Source: Antedon mediterranea
Lineage: Eukaryota > Echinodermata > Crinoidea > Comatulida > Antedonidae
Assembly: GCF_964355755.1 (NCBI RefSeq)
Contig: NC_092680.1
Location: 16,779,001-16,843,000, forward strand
Direction of reading: 5' to 3'
Length of the DNA stretch: 64,000 bases
Positions 1-12,900 of this stretch are shown in pieces. How positions within the stretch are numbered: position 1 is the stretch's first letter; each line of letters begins with the position of its first letter. Below the pieces are notes generated by a model that saw nothing but the letters and a program-made list of their open reading frames with translations, was not told the origin of the DNA and made no database searches. The position numbers were made by a program, and so were the translations under genes.

Positions 1-3000
1 AAGTCTTGTTATTCAAGCCAGTAGATGACAATAAAGGCACAGCACAAATTGGGGAAGGAACCATCGTCTTCAACCTTGTCAAACAACAACCTGGAATATG
101 GACACGGCTTACATCTCTTGAATCTGGTAAAATTGTTTGTTTAGTAAATTTAATATCTTCAATAATATTTATTGTAAAATATTATATGCTCATTATAAAT
201 ATCATCTTTTTTACCATATCTTTGCCTCTAGGCTTTGTTCCCACTAGTATGTATGACAAATGACAGTTTTATTTACCCATCACTTGTGATTGATCAACTT
301 ACATCCTTGCATTGTGTCTTAGTGGAAACTACTACTACTACTACTGGTCCGTTAATTTTAAATGTATGCTATACAAATTCTGATTCTTATCTCTATACAA
401 TTATAAGTTTTGAATAGTTTTATTTTAATTTCAATTTTGTTTTCAGGTGATAAAGAGTTGATGAAAAGCAAGCGGCAGCTAGCAGTGGAAGCAGCTCATA
501 AGAAAGCTGAAGAAGAAAAGAAAATGGCAGCCATCAAAAAAAGAGAGGCTGATAAATATGCTCTTAAAGAGCAAATGAGGGTGGGTATATCTGAACTTTC
601 TGCTATGAGAAGTCTCTCTATTTCCATTGAAATTTATAGCCTGCCTTGTGGATGTTGAGTATAATTTTACTGTTTTATCATACTAATACGACAGTAAGAG
701 CTCTCCAAACGAGTTTATATCCAATACCAATTAGAACATGAAACCACTAGTTAAATAAGGACATATACCATATTTATTTGAATAAACTCAAATAAATGAG
801 AACTGCCAACCACATTTTATTATAACACATTTCTATTTGTATTAGAATTCTTTGACTTGGATATGATCTACATTGATCAATCATTTTACTATTATACCAC
901 AAAAAAAAAAATAAACACCTCCTCAAATAAATGCCTCCCTCGATTAAATATAGTATGCGTATCAATAACTGCAGAATATTCTCAGTTTGAATCTTAAGTG
1001 AGAAAATTGTTCACTCTTTCAGATTTATCAACCAAATACAACCATTAAATATCCCCAAATACATTTTACTCTAATTCGTCCATTGTTTGAAAGAATTATT
1101 TGATAACATTTACAAATATTAATACAGCTTGATGAAGAGGAACGAAAAAGAATTGAAGAAACAAAGGAAGCAGAAAGAAGAAAGGCAACTGAAGAGATTG
1201 AACATTGGAAAGAACATGAAGTACAAGAAAGTGTAACAACAGATAAACAGAAGGAAGAAAATAATGGGAATATGTTTCATAAAGGTTGGTGTACCACTGC
1301 CACAAATCAAATCAAGTATCTTTATTTATCAAAAAATACATATAATATACAATATGAATGATATAAACAATTAATAATACTTTACACCATTTAACTCAAA
1401 AATTCCAGAAATATTTTATTTCAACAATAATTTAAGAGGGTGGTCCATCCAGCCAAAGCTGATCATTGGGGACCCTAATTTGGTAAACAATTAATAATAC
1501 TTGACACCATTTAACACAGAAATTGCAGAAATTTTTCTGTTTCTGCAGAATGTTTTATTTCAACAGTAATTTAAGACGGTGGTCCATCCAGCCAAAGCTG
1601 ATCATTAGGGATCCTCACAAAAATACAATTTGACTTTAACATACCAACAAATAAAAATTTAAAATTAATAGAATTTATATAAAAAAATAATAATTCTAAT
1701 TAAAAGGAAAATCAATTGAAACAATAATTAAATAATAGAATAGAGGGCATGGATGAGGCTCTTGCCGCAGTCAACTGTGCAGCATCAAATTAATTGTTTT
1801 CTGGTATTGGCATCTAATTGTTTTTAACGTCGACTTTGCCAGTAAAAAACTAATTACTATTATGCTTTGGTGACGTTCATTTTGCATATTATTGTTGTTA
1901 TTATTTGGTAAAGAATTACAAAAACATAATGTCTACCAATAATCATAAATGCTTTTACAGATGGGACAGTTGCTATAGCAGCGCCAAGGCAGGGTGGTAA
2001 CATTCAGGTGACCTTCACACCTCGGGTGTTTCCCACGCCTATGAGAGAATCTAAGCAGGCTGATGAAGATGCTGTAAGTCTTTTCTGTTAAAAAATTTAA
2101 AATTTGGAGAAGTTCATATTATATTTCAATGTTATATGGAAGGCCCAAACATACTCCTGTTCATGTTGTGAATGCAATGATAATCATTTGTTTTTTTTTA
2201 ATAGTTTTTTTTCTCAAATACCATTATCTTGCGGTTATCATGACACTGTCTGCACCGTCTTTATCTCAAACCCTCTTTTCTAGACTTTCCCCAAGTCTAT
2301 AGTTATTGTCCTTTTTTTGTGTTTAGGATTACAGTCCGTATTTTGATTTTGGTCTGTTTCAGCTGGAAGTATTATACATATATGTCAAAATATTTATCGT
2401 TACTTTTACCAATTTTAAGTCAAATCACCTCTTCTACCGGTTTACTTTTTTTTCAAAAGAGTTTTGTACATATGAAACGCCATGTATGCCAAAATGTGTA
2501 TATTTTACCTTTAAGTTGAATCTCTGTCTATAACCCACTGTAGACTACCTTTTTACTTTTTCTTCAAAACAGTGGCTTAAAAAGCAAGCAGAAGCTAGAC
2601 GCATTGCTGACTGTGAAGATTCAGATTTAAGTGCAGAGGAGAAGAATCCTCAGTGGTTGAAGGACAAAGGAGAGTAAGTAGAAAAAAGACAATGTTTGTA
2701 AACAGAAATTTATGTATAGATTATTAATATGAAAAAGTTTAGAGCAAATGTTTAGAGAAAATAAAATGATGTAAAGAGATGAAGAGACAAGAAAAATAGA
2801 AAATTTGAAAATAGCTGGAGTAAATATCAAAATGTTTTTTTCTACTGAATTGTAGATGTTTACATCATGGAAAATTTAAAAGCAAATTAAAACAATGGAA
2901 ATGCTATTAATTGTTTGTTTTATTTCCAGTTCTTTGGTAATTTTTTTTTAATGTATCTTTTTGGTGCAATAGTTACTGGTTTGAGATATTGCATCTTAAC

Positions 3001-4581
3001 TGTAATCTTTTAATCTATTAACTATGCATGAAAACATGTATTTCAAAGACCTCAATAGGTATTTTATAAATCTCCTGGTGTGGTGATTATAATGAACCAC
3101 TCTCTTTAATTGCTTTTGGACTCCTACATAATAAAGAGTAATAATCTTTCATCTTCAGGAATGGATAGTTAATTATAAAATGAAAATTGCTTTAATTTCA
3201 TTATTTTTTATTTTCAGTGGGTTCTTCACATCTGGTAACTATCTTGCTGCCGTTAATGCATACAACTTAGCCATTCGTTTGGATAGCAAATTACCATCGT
3301 ATCCTTACTGTCTTGTAAAATAATAGTAGTATTTGGTATTTTAAAGCAGAAGCAAATCATTTGTGGCTTTACATAAATGAGCATACAATAACTAAATTTA
3401 ATATCGAGGCAAATTTCAAAAATATAATACTTGGCACTGGAAATACATATGTAGATCATGTGTTTGCAATTGGTTTGCTAAGCATATACAAAGCTAATGT
3501 ATTAAAACAACTAAATAAATGGAAATATGCCTCACTTCATCATCTCTTTATAAATGAAAAAAATATAAGAATATACATATTATCAATGCTATAAACAACA
3601 ATTATGTATAAAAATAATGAAACGTATTACTTACCTGAAAAATTGTATAAATAAAAAAATCAATGTTCTTTTTGAAACAATATTTATAAGGTATAATATT
3701 ATAAAGTTTCTTTAATGTATGTGCAATATTTATATACAGTACTATCAAAAAGATTGTTTGTGTGCTGTCTTATATTAACAACCTCTTCTATGATATTATT
3801 TTATTATATTATATAATAATGAATTGTGTATATACATTAATGAATGAATAAAGATGGGAGAGACCCATAAAAGAAAAAAAAAAAGTAGACTGAACTAGGG
3901 TGATGATGTAGTAATTATGGCGCCATTGGTGTATCTTGAATTATATTCTTTACCTAATAATTTTAGTATATTCTCAAATCGAGCAGCTTGTCATCTTAAG
4001 TTGAGGAACTTTATGAAATGTATTGAAGACAGTTCAAAGGTAAAATCACTCATCACTAAAGATTATATTGATATACTATAAAACAAAATATAATATAGTA
4101 ATAATCATAGTAAACACAATTCAGGGATGTGAATTGGCTGCCACTATGAGAAAAAAAGGATATATTGGTATATAAATTGGCCTCTATGCATTTCATTTAA
4201 CTTTCTTTTATTTAGGCTCTTGAGCTATTAACACCGCCAGTTTTAGCCAATGAAACAGCTAGAGCTAGGTCACATGCTCGAAGAGGAACATCATTCTGTG
4301 AACTGGAATTATATATTGAAGGTTAGTTACAGTTTTGTATATAAAAAACTGGTCTATGAATGGCTACTGGCCTATCATTGTCTTCCTTCGAATTATTGTC
4401 ATTCCTGGTGATGATCTAATAAGAATCGGAACATTAATTCATTTCTCATATCTTCTTCTTAAGTATTGAAATTAATTTTACAGGTTTACAAGATTATGAA
4501 GCAGCTTTAAAGATAAATCCAAACAATAGACAGTTGGAAGAAGATGCTGAGAAGATTCGGACGATTATTCAAGGAAGCTGA
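1..4581 (+). CDS. DNAAF4: Dynein axonemal assembly factor 4 (DYX1C1), 5' end missing
   Basis: Cytoplasmic co-chaperone that helps pre-assemble axonemal dynein arms; the family has an N-terminal CS/p23 domain and C-terminal TPRs. Nine exons join in frame with GT-AG sites: ~1-126, 447-580, 1128-1284, 1961-2073, 2573-2673, 3218-3298, 3967-4039, 4216-4321 and 4484-4581 (TGA). The first encodes the end of the CS domain ([11 protein letters not shown]). The second and third encode a long charged coiled coil rich in E, K and R. The fourth has the hallmark [13 protein letters not shown]. Exons five to nine encode three TPRs, with [31 protein letters not shown] and [13 protein letters not shown], closely matching vertebrate DNAAF4. 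The start codon and most of the CS domain lie left of the window. Position 4 directly follows an AG, so the first exon may begin there or extend off the window. A tandemly duplicated segment lies in one intron. Confidence 0.96.
1362..1613. repeat. Diverged two-copy tandem duplication in a DNAAF4 intron
   Basis: Two copies of a segment of about 115-130 bp lie side by side (about 1362-1474 and 1484-1613). Both run from AACAATTAATAATACTT through GGTGGTCCATCCAGCC to AAAGCTGATCATT. The second copy has extra bases (TTTCTGTTTCTGCAG) in the middle. The function is unknown; it looks like a local duplication. Confidence 0.8.
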
Positions 4582-4793
4582 TGCTAAGCGGTATTAGGTG
4601 GCCCAATATTGGCTAATCAGGGATCAGGATAATTGATGGTTTACAGGCGTACAAGGATCCTTCGAATGTCTGCCTTACCATCTTCAGATGGAATGTTTTG
4701 CGCCTACTATGGTCGTCACAGATAATGAAGAGGGAGCTTGTGTAACGGTACACATACACAGTACACATCTAACAAGGGCATCAGAAAAATAAC

Positions 4794-4799
4794 AATAAA
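4794..4799 (+). other. Poly(A) signal AATAAA of DNAAF4
   Basis: A canonical AATAAA lies 213 bp after the DNAAF4 stop codon, just before a short CT microsatellite and the 24-bp minisatellite. It is the likely transcript 3' end. Confidence 0.7.
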
Positions 4800-4800
4800 G

Positions 4801-5479
4801 GTCTCTCTCTCTCTCTGTCTTGAGCGAGTTGTTGAGTGGTGTCTTGAGAGAGGTCTTTAGTGGTGTCTTGAGAGAGGTCTTGAGTGGTGTCTTGAGAGAG
4901 TTCTTGAGTGGTGTCTTGAGAGAGTTCTTGAGTGGTGTCTTGATCGAGTTCTTGAGTGGTGTCTTGAGTGGTGTCTTGAGAGAGGTCTTGAGTGGTGTTT
5001 TGAGAGAGGTCTTGAGTGGTGTCTTGAGAGAGGTCTTGAGTGGTGTCTTGAGAGAGGTCTTGAGTGGTGTCTTGAGAGAGTTCTTGAGTGGTGTCTTGAT
5101 CGAGTTCTTGAGTGGTGTCTTGAGAGAGGTCTTGAGTGGTGTCTTGAGAGAGGTCTTGAGTGGTGTCCTGAGAGAGGTCTTGAGTGGTGTCTTGAGAGAG
5201 GTCTTGAGTGGTGTCTTGAGAGAGGTCTTGAGTGGTGTCTTGAGAGAGGTCTTAAGTGGTGTCTTGAGAGAGGTCTTGAGTGGTGTCTTGAGAGAGGTCT
5301 TGAGTGGTGTCTTGAGAGAGGTCTTGAGTGGTGTCTTGAGTGGTGTCTTGAGAGAGGTCTTGAGTGGTGTCTTGAGAGAGGTCTTGAGTGGTGTCTTGAG
5401 AGAGGTCTTGAGTGGTGTCTTGAGAGAGGTCTTGAGTGGTGTCTTGAGAGAGGTCTTGAGTGGTGTCTTGAGAGAGGTC
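4801..5479. repeat. 24-bp minisatellite, about 27 copies
   Basis: After a (CT)n run at 4801-4817, the unit GTCTTGAGTGGTGTCTTGAG plus AGAG repeats about 27 times with few substitutions. The variants are TTCTTGAG, TTGATCGAG, and two units with a 10-bp GTGTCTTGAG deletion or slip at about 4960 and 5335. Because 24 is a multiple of three, one frame stays open across the array and spells LSGVLREV repeats. This is a by-product of the period and not evidence of a gene. The array starts right after the DNAAF4 poly(A) signal. Confidence 0.97.
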
Positions 5480-6967
5480 AGATTTTTAAAAAACGTTTGA
5501 AATCTTTCATGTATAAGAAACTAAACTTGAATGGTTATACGTTAAAATAATATTACCGTATTCGAATATGAATATAAAGGAATCTCGACTTTAAGGCAGC
5601 ACTTTCCAGCACTCATCTGATTTAAGTAGTGATTTTGAGGTTAGGTCGACGACCTACTCTTTGAGTTGAAACTTAATTGCAACATCTTAACTCCTACTCC
5701 TCACACTCTCATATTGTTTTGTTTGTTCTATTCAGTCAGTCATTCGTAAGTCAATTAAATCCATTGGGGTATTTTAACTGTCAACAACATACGGTTGTTA
5801 GCGTGTATCATTAATATACATGATAATAATATTAATTTATATACATGTAACATTGCAACATAGGCCCTACTTAATTAAATTGTAAATAGATTAAATAACA
5901 CAATTGAATAAATAATTGATTGATCATACAGTAGTTATTATTGATAATCTATCATTAACTGAGTACATTTTCTGGAATTTATTTTTTTGAGAGCGACAAA
6001 ACATTTGTTGTGTGTGGTAAATTTCTAAAACAACTTAATCCATTTTCTTAAATGACTGTAATTATCTGTAATTGTCTTATTATTTACAATAATTAATATA
6101 TTAAGTATTTTATATATTTACATTAAGGCAATTAAATATTTTTCACCAAATTATAATGTTTTTTTTTTCCTCGATAATAATATGTATTCAGTCACCAATT
6201 AACAAAAATAACCAGGTGTGAGAATAGGCTAAAGCCACTCCATATCTGTATTGCAACAGGAACATGCAAACAAAATAATTTTAGTAATCATTTTTAATAT
6301 TACTGATAGGATTTCGACCACATAAAAGATAACATTACAATCTATTTTTATTCATTTACTTTCTGGTGAAAGTGATGGCTGACATTGTTTCACATACAGT
6401 AGACTTACCATACCTACGTTGAATCGGTTTTACTTTTCCAACTTTGGCGAGTTCTCTGATCACTCGATTTGTTCTCCGTACATTCAATCTTTATCGTTTA
6501 AAATGTTAGGTATGATTGTGATAACATTACAAATAAAATGATCTTTCTTATTCAACATAAAATGAGTCGGATTATGTGGGCCACACAAACAGCAAGCATT
6601 AAAATATACAGTACAATGAACTTGGTTAGGGTGGAGCAAAAATGGATAGAGCCAAAATGGTCAAAAACATAATTATATACAATTTAAAAGAGAATTGAGG
6701 CTAAAAAGTTGCATTAAAACTGGTCTCAATTTAAAGACAACTACTACCAACAGCGGATGGTCAACTCCCTGCTAGCAAGTAGAGTGGCTTCTTGGAAGGT
6801 TGTAGGCCTAGTTGATCGAGCAAATACTGCAATACCATATAAATGTATGTTTCAAAAAATTAAATACACTGCAGGTCTGATTACCAAAGAAAGAAAACTA
6901 TACGTAATAACACATTAAATTAACCCCTTCTTGCTTTCTCTAATGTCCCATTCAGCACTTTTTACCA
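5480..6967. other. Intergenic, no feature recognised
   Basis: AT-rich DNA between the minisatellite and the last PHM exon. No exon, RNA gene or terminal inverted repeat was recognised. The PHM 3' untranslated region must lie in its right-hand part; a minus-strand AATAAA at 6347-6352 is one possible end signal. Confidence 0.6.
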
Positions 6968-9900
6968 TTATTCTTCTTTTGATTTGGGCAAATTGCTTGC
7001 ATCAGAGGGAATATTTTTAAAGTAATTCTGCCAGTGAAATTTCTCTCCTCGAAAGCAATTATCAATGTCCGGTAAAGTACCTGATGTATAATACATCATG
7101 TAAAAATTGCACATTTCGTCATCTGACGTGGCTCTAAAAACGAAAAAAAAAATGTATAAGAAAATATGATTAGATTTGTTTTTCTCGGAAATACAATACA
7201 CTCCTTTAATGGTTGTATGGTGGTACGCGTCATGTCTCATATAGAACAAGGAGTTGTTTATATCTATGATTTATTTGAGACCTGAAAGACTGAAATCATT
7301 TTTCCCACTTCGATCTCATAAATTAATGAAACGTAACGTTTTTGGGATCCCCACTTTTTATACTTGGTTAAAAATGCACAAACGGGTTTCATACAGACAC
7401 AGATAGACTTTACAAGATCGCAGTTCAGGATAACAATAATGATAATGATATTGAAAACTTAACAATGTAGGTAAATACATCTAACAGATTATCTCTGAAA
7501 ATGTTTATTATAGCAACGTATCTCTGTACGGTTCGTACGTTTCGACGATGACAGGAGTCTAAAGCTTCGTTAAATTTTGGCTTACATTTAATTTAGGCTT
7601 TGATATCTTGGAATTATTTTGAAAGAAATGTTTCTAGAAGAGCTTGTCAGTCATGATTAGGCCTATATAACACTCGTCAGGAGCAACAGAATGCACACTT
7701 TATTTGTATAAGTTGTTTGTGTTTAGGTTCAGAATTTTTCGACAAGTAAAAACTTACCCAGTGAAAACGGTCTTGTCCATATCATTTACCATGGTGCATC
7801 TTGCTGCCTGTAAAATTATTAAAACAGTAACACTATTATAATTACGTAATACTAGGCCTAATTATTATTGTTATTGTCACGGATTCCCATATGACACTTT
7901 TGCAACTTCTGTTACTGCTCATGTTATGATATCAATTGCTGCTGAAATGGGTGCGACCAGATGTTTATTAGTATTAGATCTCGTAATCGTGAGAGTTAAT
8001 ATTTCACTTACTAAGATGTCACCATACTCAATCGTCATGTTCTTCTCAATCGGATAAAACATCTAGATAAATTAAAACGAAAGAAGATATTTTAAATATA
8101 TAACATGTAAAGCTAAATCTTCTATCTAGGCCGACATGATTGTGTATGTGTGTTTGTTTTTGTTGTTGTTTTGTTTTTTTATTTGTATACTGTGCACCCA
8201 TGTGGATATAATAAAGGAAATGCAGATTATGCCATATTATGACTACCTTTAGCAACAATAGAGCCTAATCGGAGCAAATGATGAACATATTATATGAAAA
8301 AGCATGTTACTGTACATTAAAAAGGGAAAGAAAAAAGAAAGTAAAGCACAATCAACTTCAAAAATGATAATTTCATGAACTTGGGAAAAATGGGAAATAT
8401 TGATTTGTTCTCCTCGCATAGTATCGTGTCATTATGATAATATATATTTAGGAAAATTGCTAACGATAACCATAAACAAATTCATTCATTTTTCGTGGGC
8501 ATCTTGTTCACATGTCAAATAGATGGTTTGCGGAGCAATTTGTTTACATCTGAGGCAAAAAACACCTCTTTACTAAAATAATGATCTAGCTTACCTCTGG
8601 CTTGTGTGGGTCCTGTCGTCCAATTTCAGTCCATTGTTGGTTTCGTATACGGTACGCCGAAACTACTTTGCCTATGAATAGAGAAGAATGAAAGTGTAAC
8701 GGGGAATATACCGATACACATTTCCGAGGCTGTGTGGCTCTTCTCAGTGCTTAATTTATATTTCTTGATTATTTTTTTATTTATGTTATCTTTTAAAATT
8801 GTTTTATGATGATGGTGTGCTGTGATGATGTAATTTATATGGCTTGTAAATTGTTTCTGAAATAAAGTTTATTATTTATTAATACTTATCGACTAACTAA
8901 ACGGGTGTCTTTGTATTCATAATAAGAAGGTACATTCGACCTTTGACAATGTAAGATACATTTGTGATTGTTCAATACTTAATTATGATTTCTTAATGTT
9001 TAGATTGGGTATAAAGCGTTACTTTGTATTTTACAGAGACTATTTATCCCTGATGAATACAATTATCGCGTGTACTGCATTGAGTTCAATTCGTAGAACG
9101 TTATAACTTTTTTAATTATAGTATAAACTCTAGACTTTTTTCAATCATTTTAATTTGAAGATTTTTTTTTAGTATAATCGATAAAAAGTAAGCAAAAATT
9201 ATGATGATACAAATGTGTTACTGATATCAATATGTCACAATAATAACTATATGCAGTTGTATTGTAAGTCTAAAATGAAATAAAAGATGGCAAGTTTAAT
9301 TCAGACTAGTTTACAATTGATGTTAGGCCCTATATGTTATAAATTTAATGTAATCATAGTAATGTGAAATTTAATTAAATCGATAAAATCTCCTCAACTA
9401 TTCTAATTTAATTTCAAAATGTGTTACTGTCATTAATTATTAGCTATAAACTATATGTACATGTATTGAAATTCTAAAATGAATCAATATTATATCTATC
9501 GCCAGAAGGGTTTATTGTACTTTAATTACCATTTTTAGTTTAATAAATTATCCCTACACAACACAGTCATATAAAACTATCAAACAGTAATGATGACAGT
9601 AATTCAGATGAAAATTTAAACTAATGCGGTTTGCATTGGATTCGACAAACTTGTTATCTTCATCAATTTCGAGAACAACATGGTAAAGTTGGCATTATGT
9701 CTTTGTATGCTTTATGCATTCATTTGTGAAAAAGGTAAGGCATTATTTCATATGTGTAAATAAATGACCGTATGGTGTTTGTAATGTCCATTTGATAAAG
9801 CTGGGTTTTCATTAGTACGTAAGCGCAACTAATTTAATAGGCTTGTGATTGTTCAACTCACTTGCGTTGCGCTTACGTCATTACGTTGCACTTACGTCCC

Positions 9901-12900
9901 AGTGGGAACAGGTTTAATCAGGGACTGATAATTTGTGTATTACGTAAACAAGGATTGTACGACATTTAGGCCAAAAATATTATACTAAGGCATTTTAACA
10001 ACAGGACACTGAGCCAAGATAGGAACTCATACTTGTCTTTTGATCTTATGTCTGGATGCGACAAATACCAACAGTATGTACTATGTACATATTCTTCGCG
10101 GCACACACAGCTGCAGATAAAACTCTTGATCTCCGGAGCTCAGCATCCTGGTGTTAGATTGTCTTACTTTTTCCCAAAAACGATAAAGGGAAGACTTTAT
10201 GTTAATTTTATCATTCTTTCTATTATGTTACAGTAATAAATAATATATTTTATCTTTATAGGGGAGACGGCAATTTATAGAATTTCAGGTAAAGTTGCCA
10301 CTCAAATAACTACCGTATCAATCAAACGATAATCATTATTATGATATTGTAATTAGTGAAATATTAGATGGTGTACCGGGTGTGCTGTCTTTTAAATAGA
10401 AAATTTGATTTGAAATCTTTGTATATCTTTGTCATGGAATGGAATAATGAAAAAAAGTGGGCTACACCAACGAAAGAGAAAAAGGTAATTACGATCTGAG
10501 CATTGTAATTTAAATTGTACTAATGGTTTTGATACAGTTTTTTTTTATATAATATTATTTTTTTAACATAATCAGAAGGCGATTCTGAATTGATATACGA
10601 CGGCTCACGGTACACCGTTGTGATTTTCGACCGGCTTAAATGGATAGAAGCAAGGCAATTCTGTACGTCTTATGGTGAACATCTCGTTAGCCTAACGACC
10701 GTCAAAGAAGCTACTGAGGTCGTCAACTTTATGCAAACAAACTATCCAGATACCTCGTTTGTTATTGGTCTTTCTCGAGAAGCAGGTTTGAACAAATCTG
10801 TCGATTTAAATTGGATGTGGGAAACAGGAGAGCACCTTGATTCAAGTATACTAAATTGGAAACCTGGGCAGCCAGATGAAGATGACGCCTACTCGGCTGT
10901 GGTTAAATTTTCAGACGGATACTTGAAGGATCGTGTGCAGTCTTCGAATATGTTCACGAAGTTTTTCATTTGTGAAACAGGTAGGCCTACAGAAGGTCAC
11001 ATTAGTTGTACTGTACATTGATATAAAGTTTGCGGTACACACGTGGGAATATAGTTCTGCTATACAAACCTTCAAAGGATATAATACGTCCCTATAGTGT
11101 TGTGATCATAACGGTATATTGTTACAGCTTCGCAGAAGACAGGGCTTTAAACCTCAGTGCAACGTCTGTACCTTACGTGATCTTCATTTAGATTACAAAT
11201 GTTACGTGTTATTTTAATTTATTTAATTACAGAGCGCCGTTTTAGAAATTTCAATATTGTCAACAAATATGCCTAGGCCTACATTTTGTTTCTGACAAAA
11301 GGTTATTTTGTTATGTCTCAAACGGCGCCTCGTAAAATAATGCCTCTTAATTATTAACAAATATGTTTTTTACTTCCAATAATAATAATAGGAAATGTTG
11401 TCTATTTTTCCATCTTAATTCAGATCTATTGAGTCTTATTTCGAGATTTTTCGTCGTCGGCGATAAGAAACGTTTAAACACGCCTGAATATTTGAGATGT
11501 GCTATACGTTGCCAGAGAGATTACGGCTGTAATGGGTTTTATGTAGATGACGCAGTGTGCCACATTGAAATGGAAAAAGTGAACATACAGCACTCAAACA
11601 AAGCAGGGATATATTAGAATAAACGCAAAGATGCATTTAAAGCTCAGGTACAGGCATGAATTTTAAACATAATATCTGGTTAATTGTACATAAATCTAAT
11701 ATTTGTAACAGAAATCAAGACGAAAAAACATGAATTTCCCCTATTATGGTCAAATACAAAATTTGGCAAAATTCTGCCAAAAAAACTAGGAAGACTTTTT
11801 TTCAGTAGATAGGTAGTTAACATAATGTAATAACCTTCTAGGTGACTCCCTAGAAGGTGAAAAAAGATAGTGGATATACGGTGGATAATTTTTGCTATAA
11901 CATGAAAATAAAATTCTAAAGTTGAATAAAAATACCAGAAATGTAAAATTCAAGTTATATTACCTATATTTAGTCATCTGATAACATTTTTTACCACACC
12001 GTTTATTTTTCATAGCTTTTTAAAATGCCTCTCTATTTTCAAAATTTGTGTACAAAAGAATAGAGATTTTACTGTGTAATTTGAACTATCCCCCCACTGA
12101 TAAGAAAGTGGTAATTTTCAAAAAGCTTGTGTAAACACAAATAAAATCCCAAAAATTATGAAACATAGGGGAAACTATAGATCGATAATTATTGGAATGT
12201 ATGATCAATAGAAATTTTTTGCCCGCACCTGGCCTTTAAGGTTTTGCGTGACATCTTGTGTTTCCTTCTGAAACGGGAAATAAAGTAGGCCTAAAATGAA
12301 GAAAGTCTCGACGTTTCGGTTGTTATTAGTGTTTATTCGTCATTCTCTCAGTGTCATTTCGAAATAATGGTGGTCTAGTAGTAAGCCTAAGAAGCCTAAA
12401 AACTACAGATATCACTCCTTCTAAGTTTATGACATTATTGTTATGTATATTTTAAGAGTAAGGAGTAGGCCCTACTAATAATTAAATAAATGGCATGTTT
12501 TAGTAGTACTTTAGTTTATTTCTCAAGATATAAATTAAGGTTAAAAAAATTATTTTACTTATTAGTATTATATTGAAAACAATTGCTACAATAAAGGTTG
12601 TTGGATATGTTATTATTCACAGAGTACAGGTAAGGTTGAAAATGTTTAACGTGTGTTCATAGATGATTTTAATTGAAATTTGACTGCTTTTATATTCATT
12701 GAACTTTAAACACTGTTGCACGTTATTTGACGAACATTCTGTCCTTCTAAACTCTGTCTACACTATCAAACTTTATGTGACAGCAAATGTGATGTCATAT
12801 CACTACAATATTTGAGCATATCATTACCATGTTTAGCCACATCACACTTTTTTTTGTCAAACTGTTTGATAGTGTAGACAGAGCTTTACCACACCAGCAT

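Noticed and set aside
4820-5500. 226-codon open frame of LSGVLREV repeats
   Set aside because: It is produced by a 24-bp minisatellite whose period is a multiple of three. There is no start context, splice link or domain.
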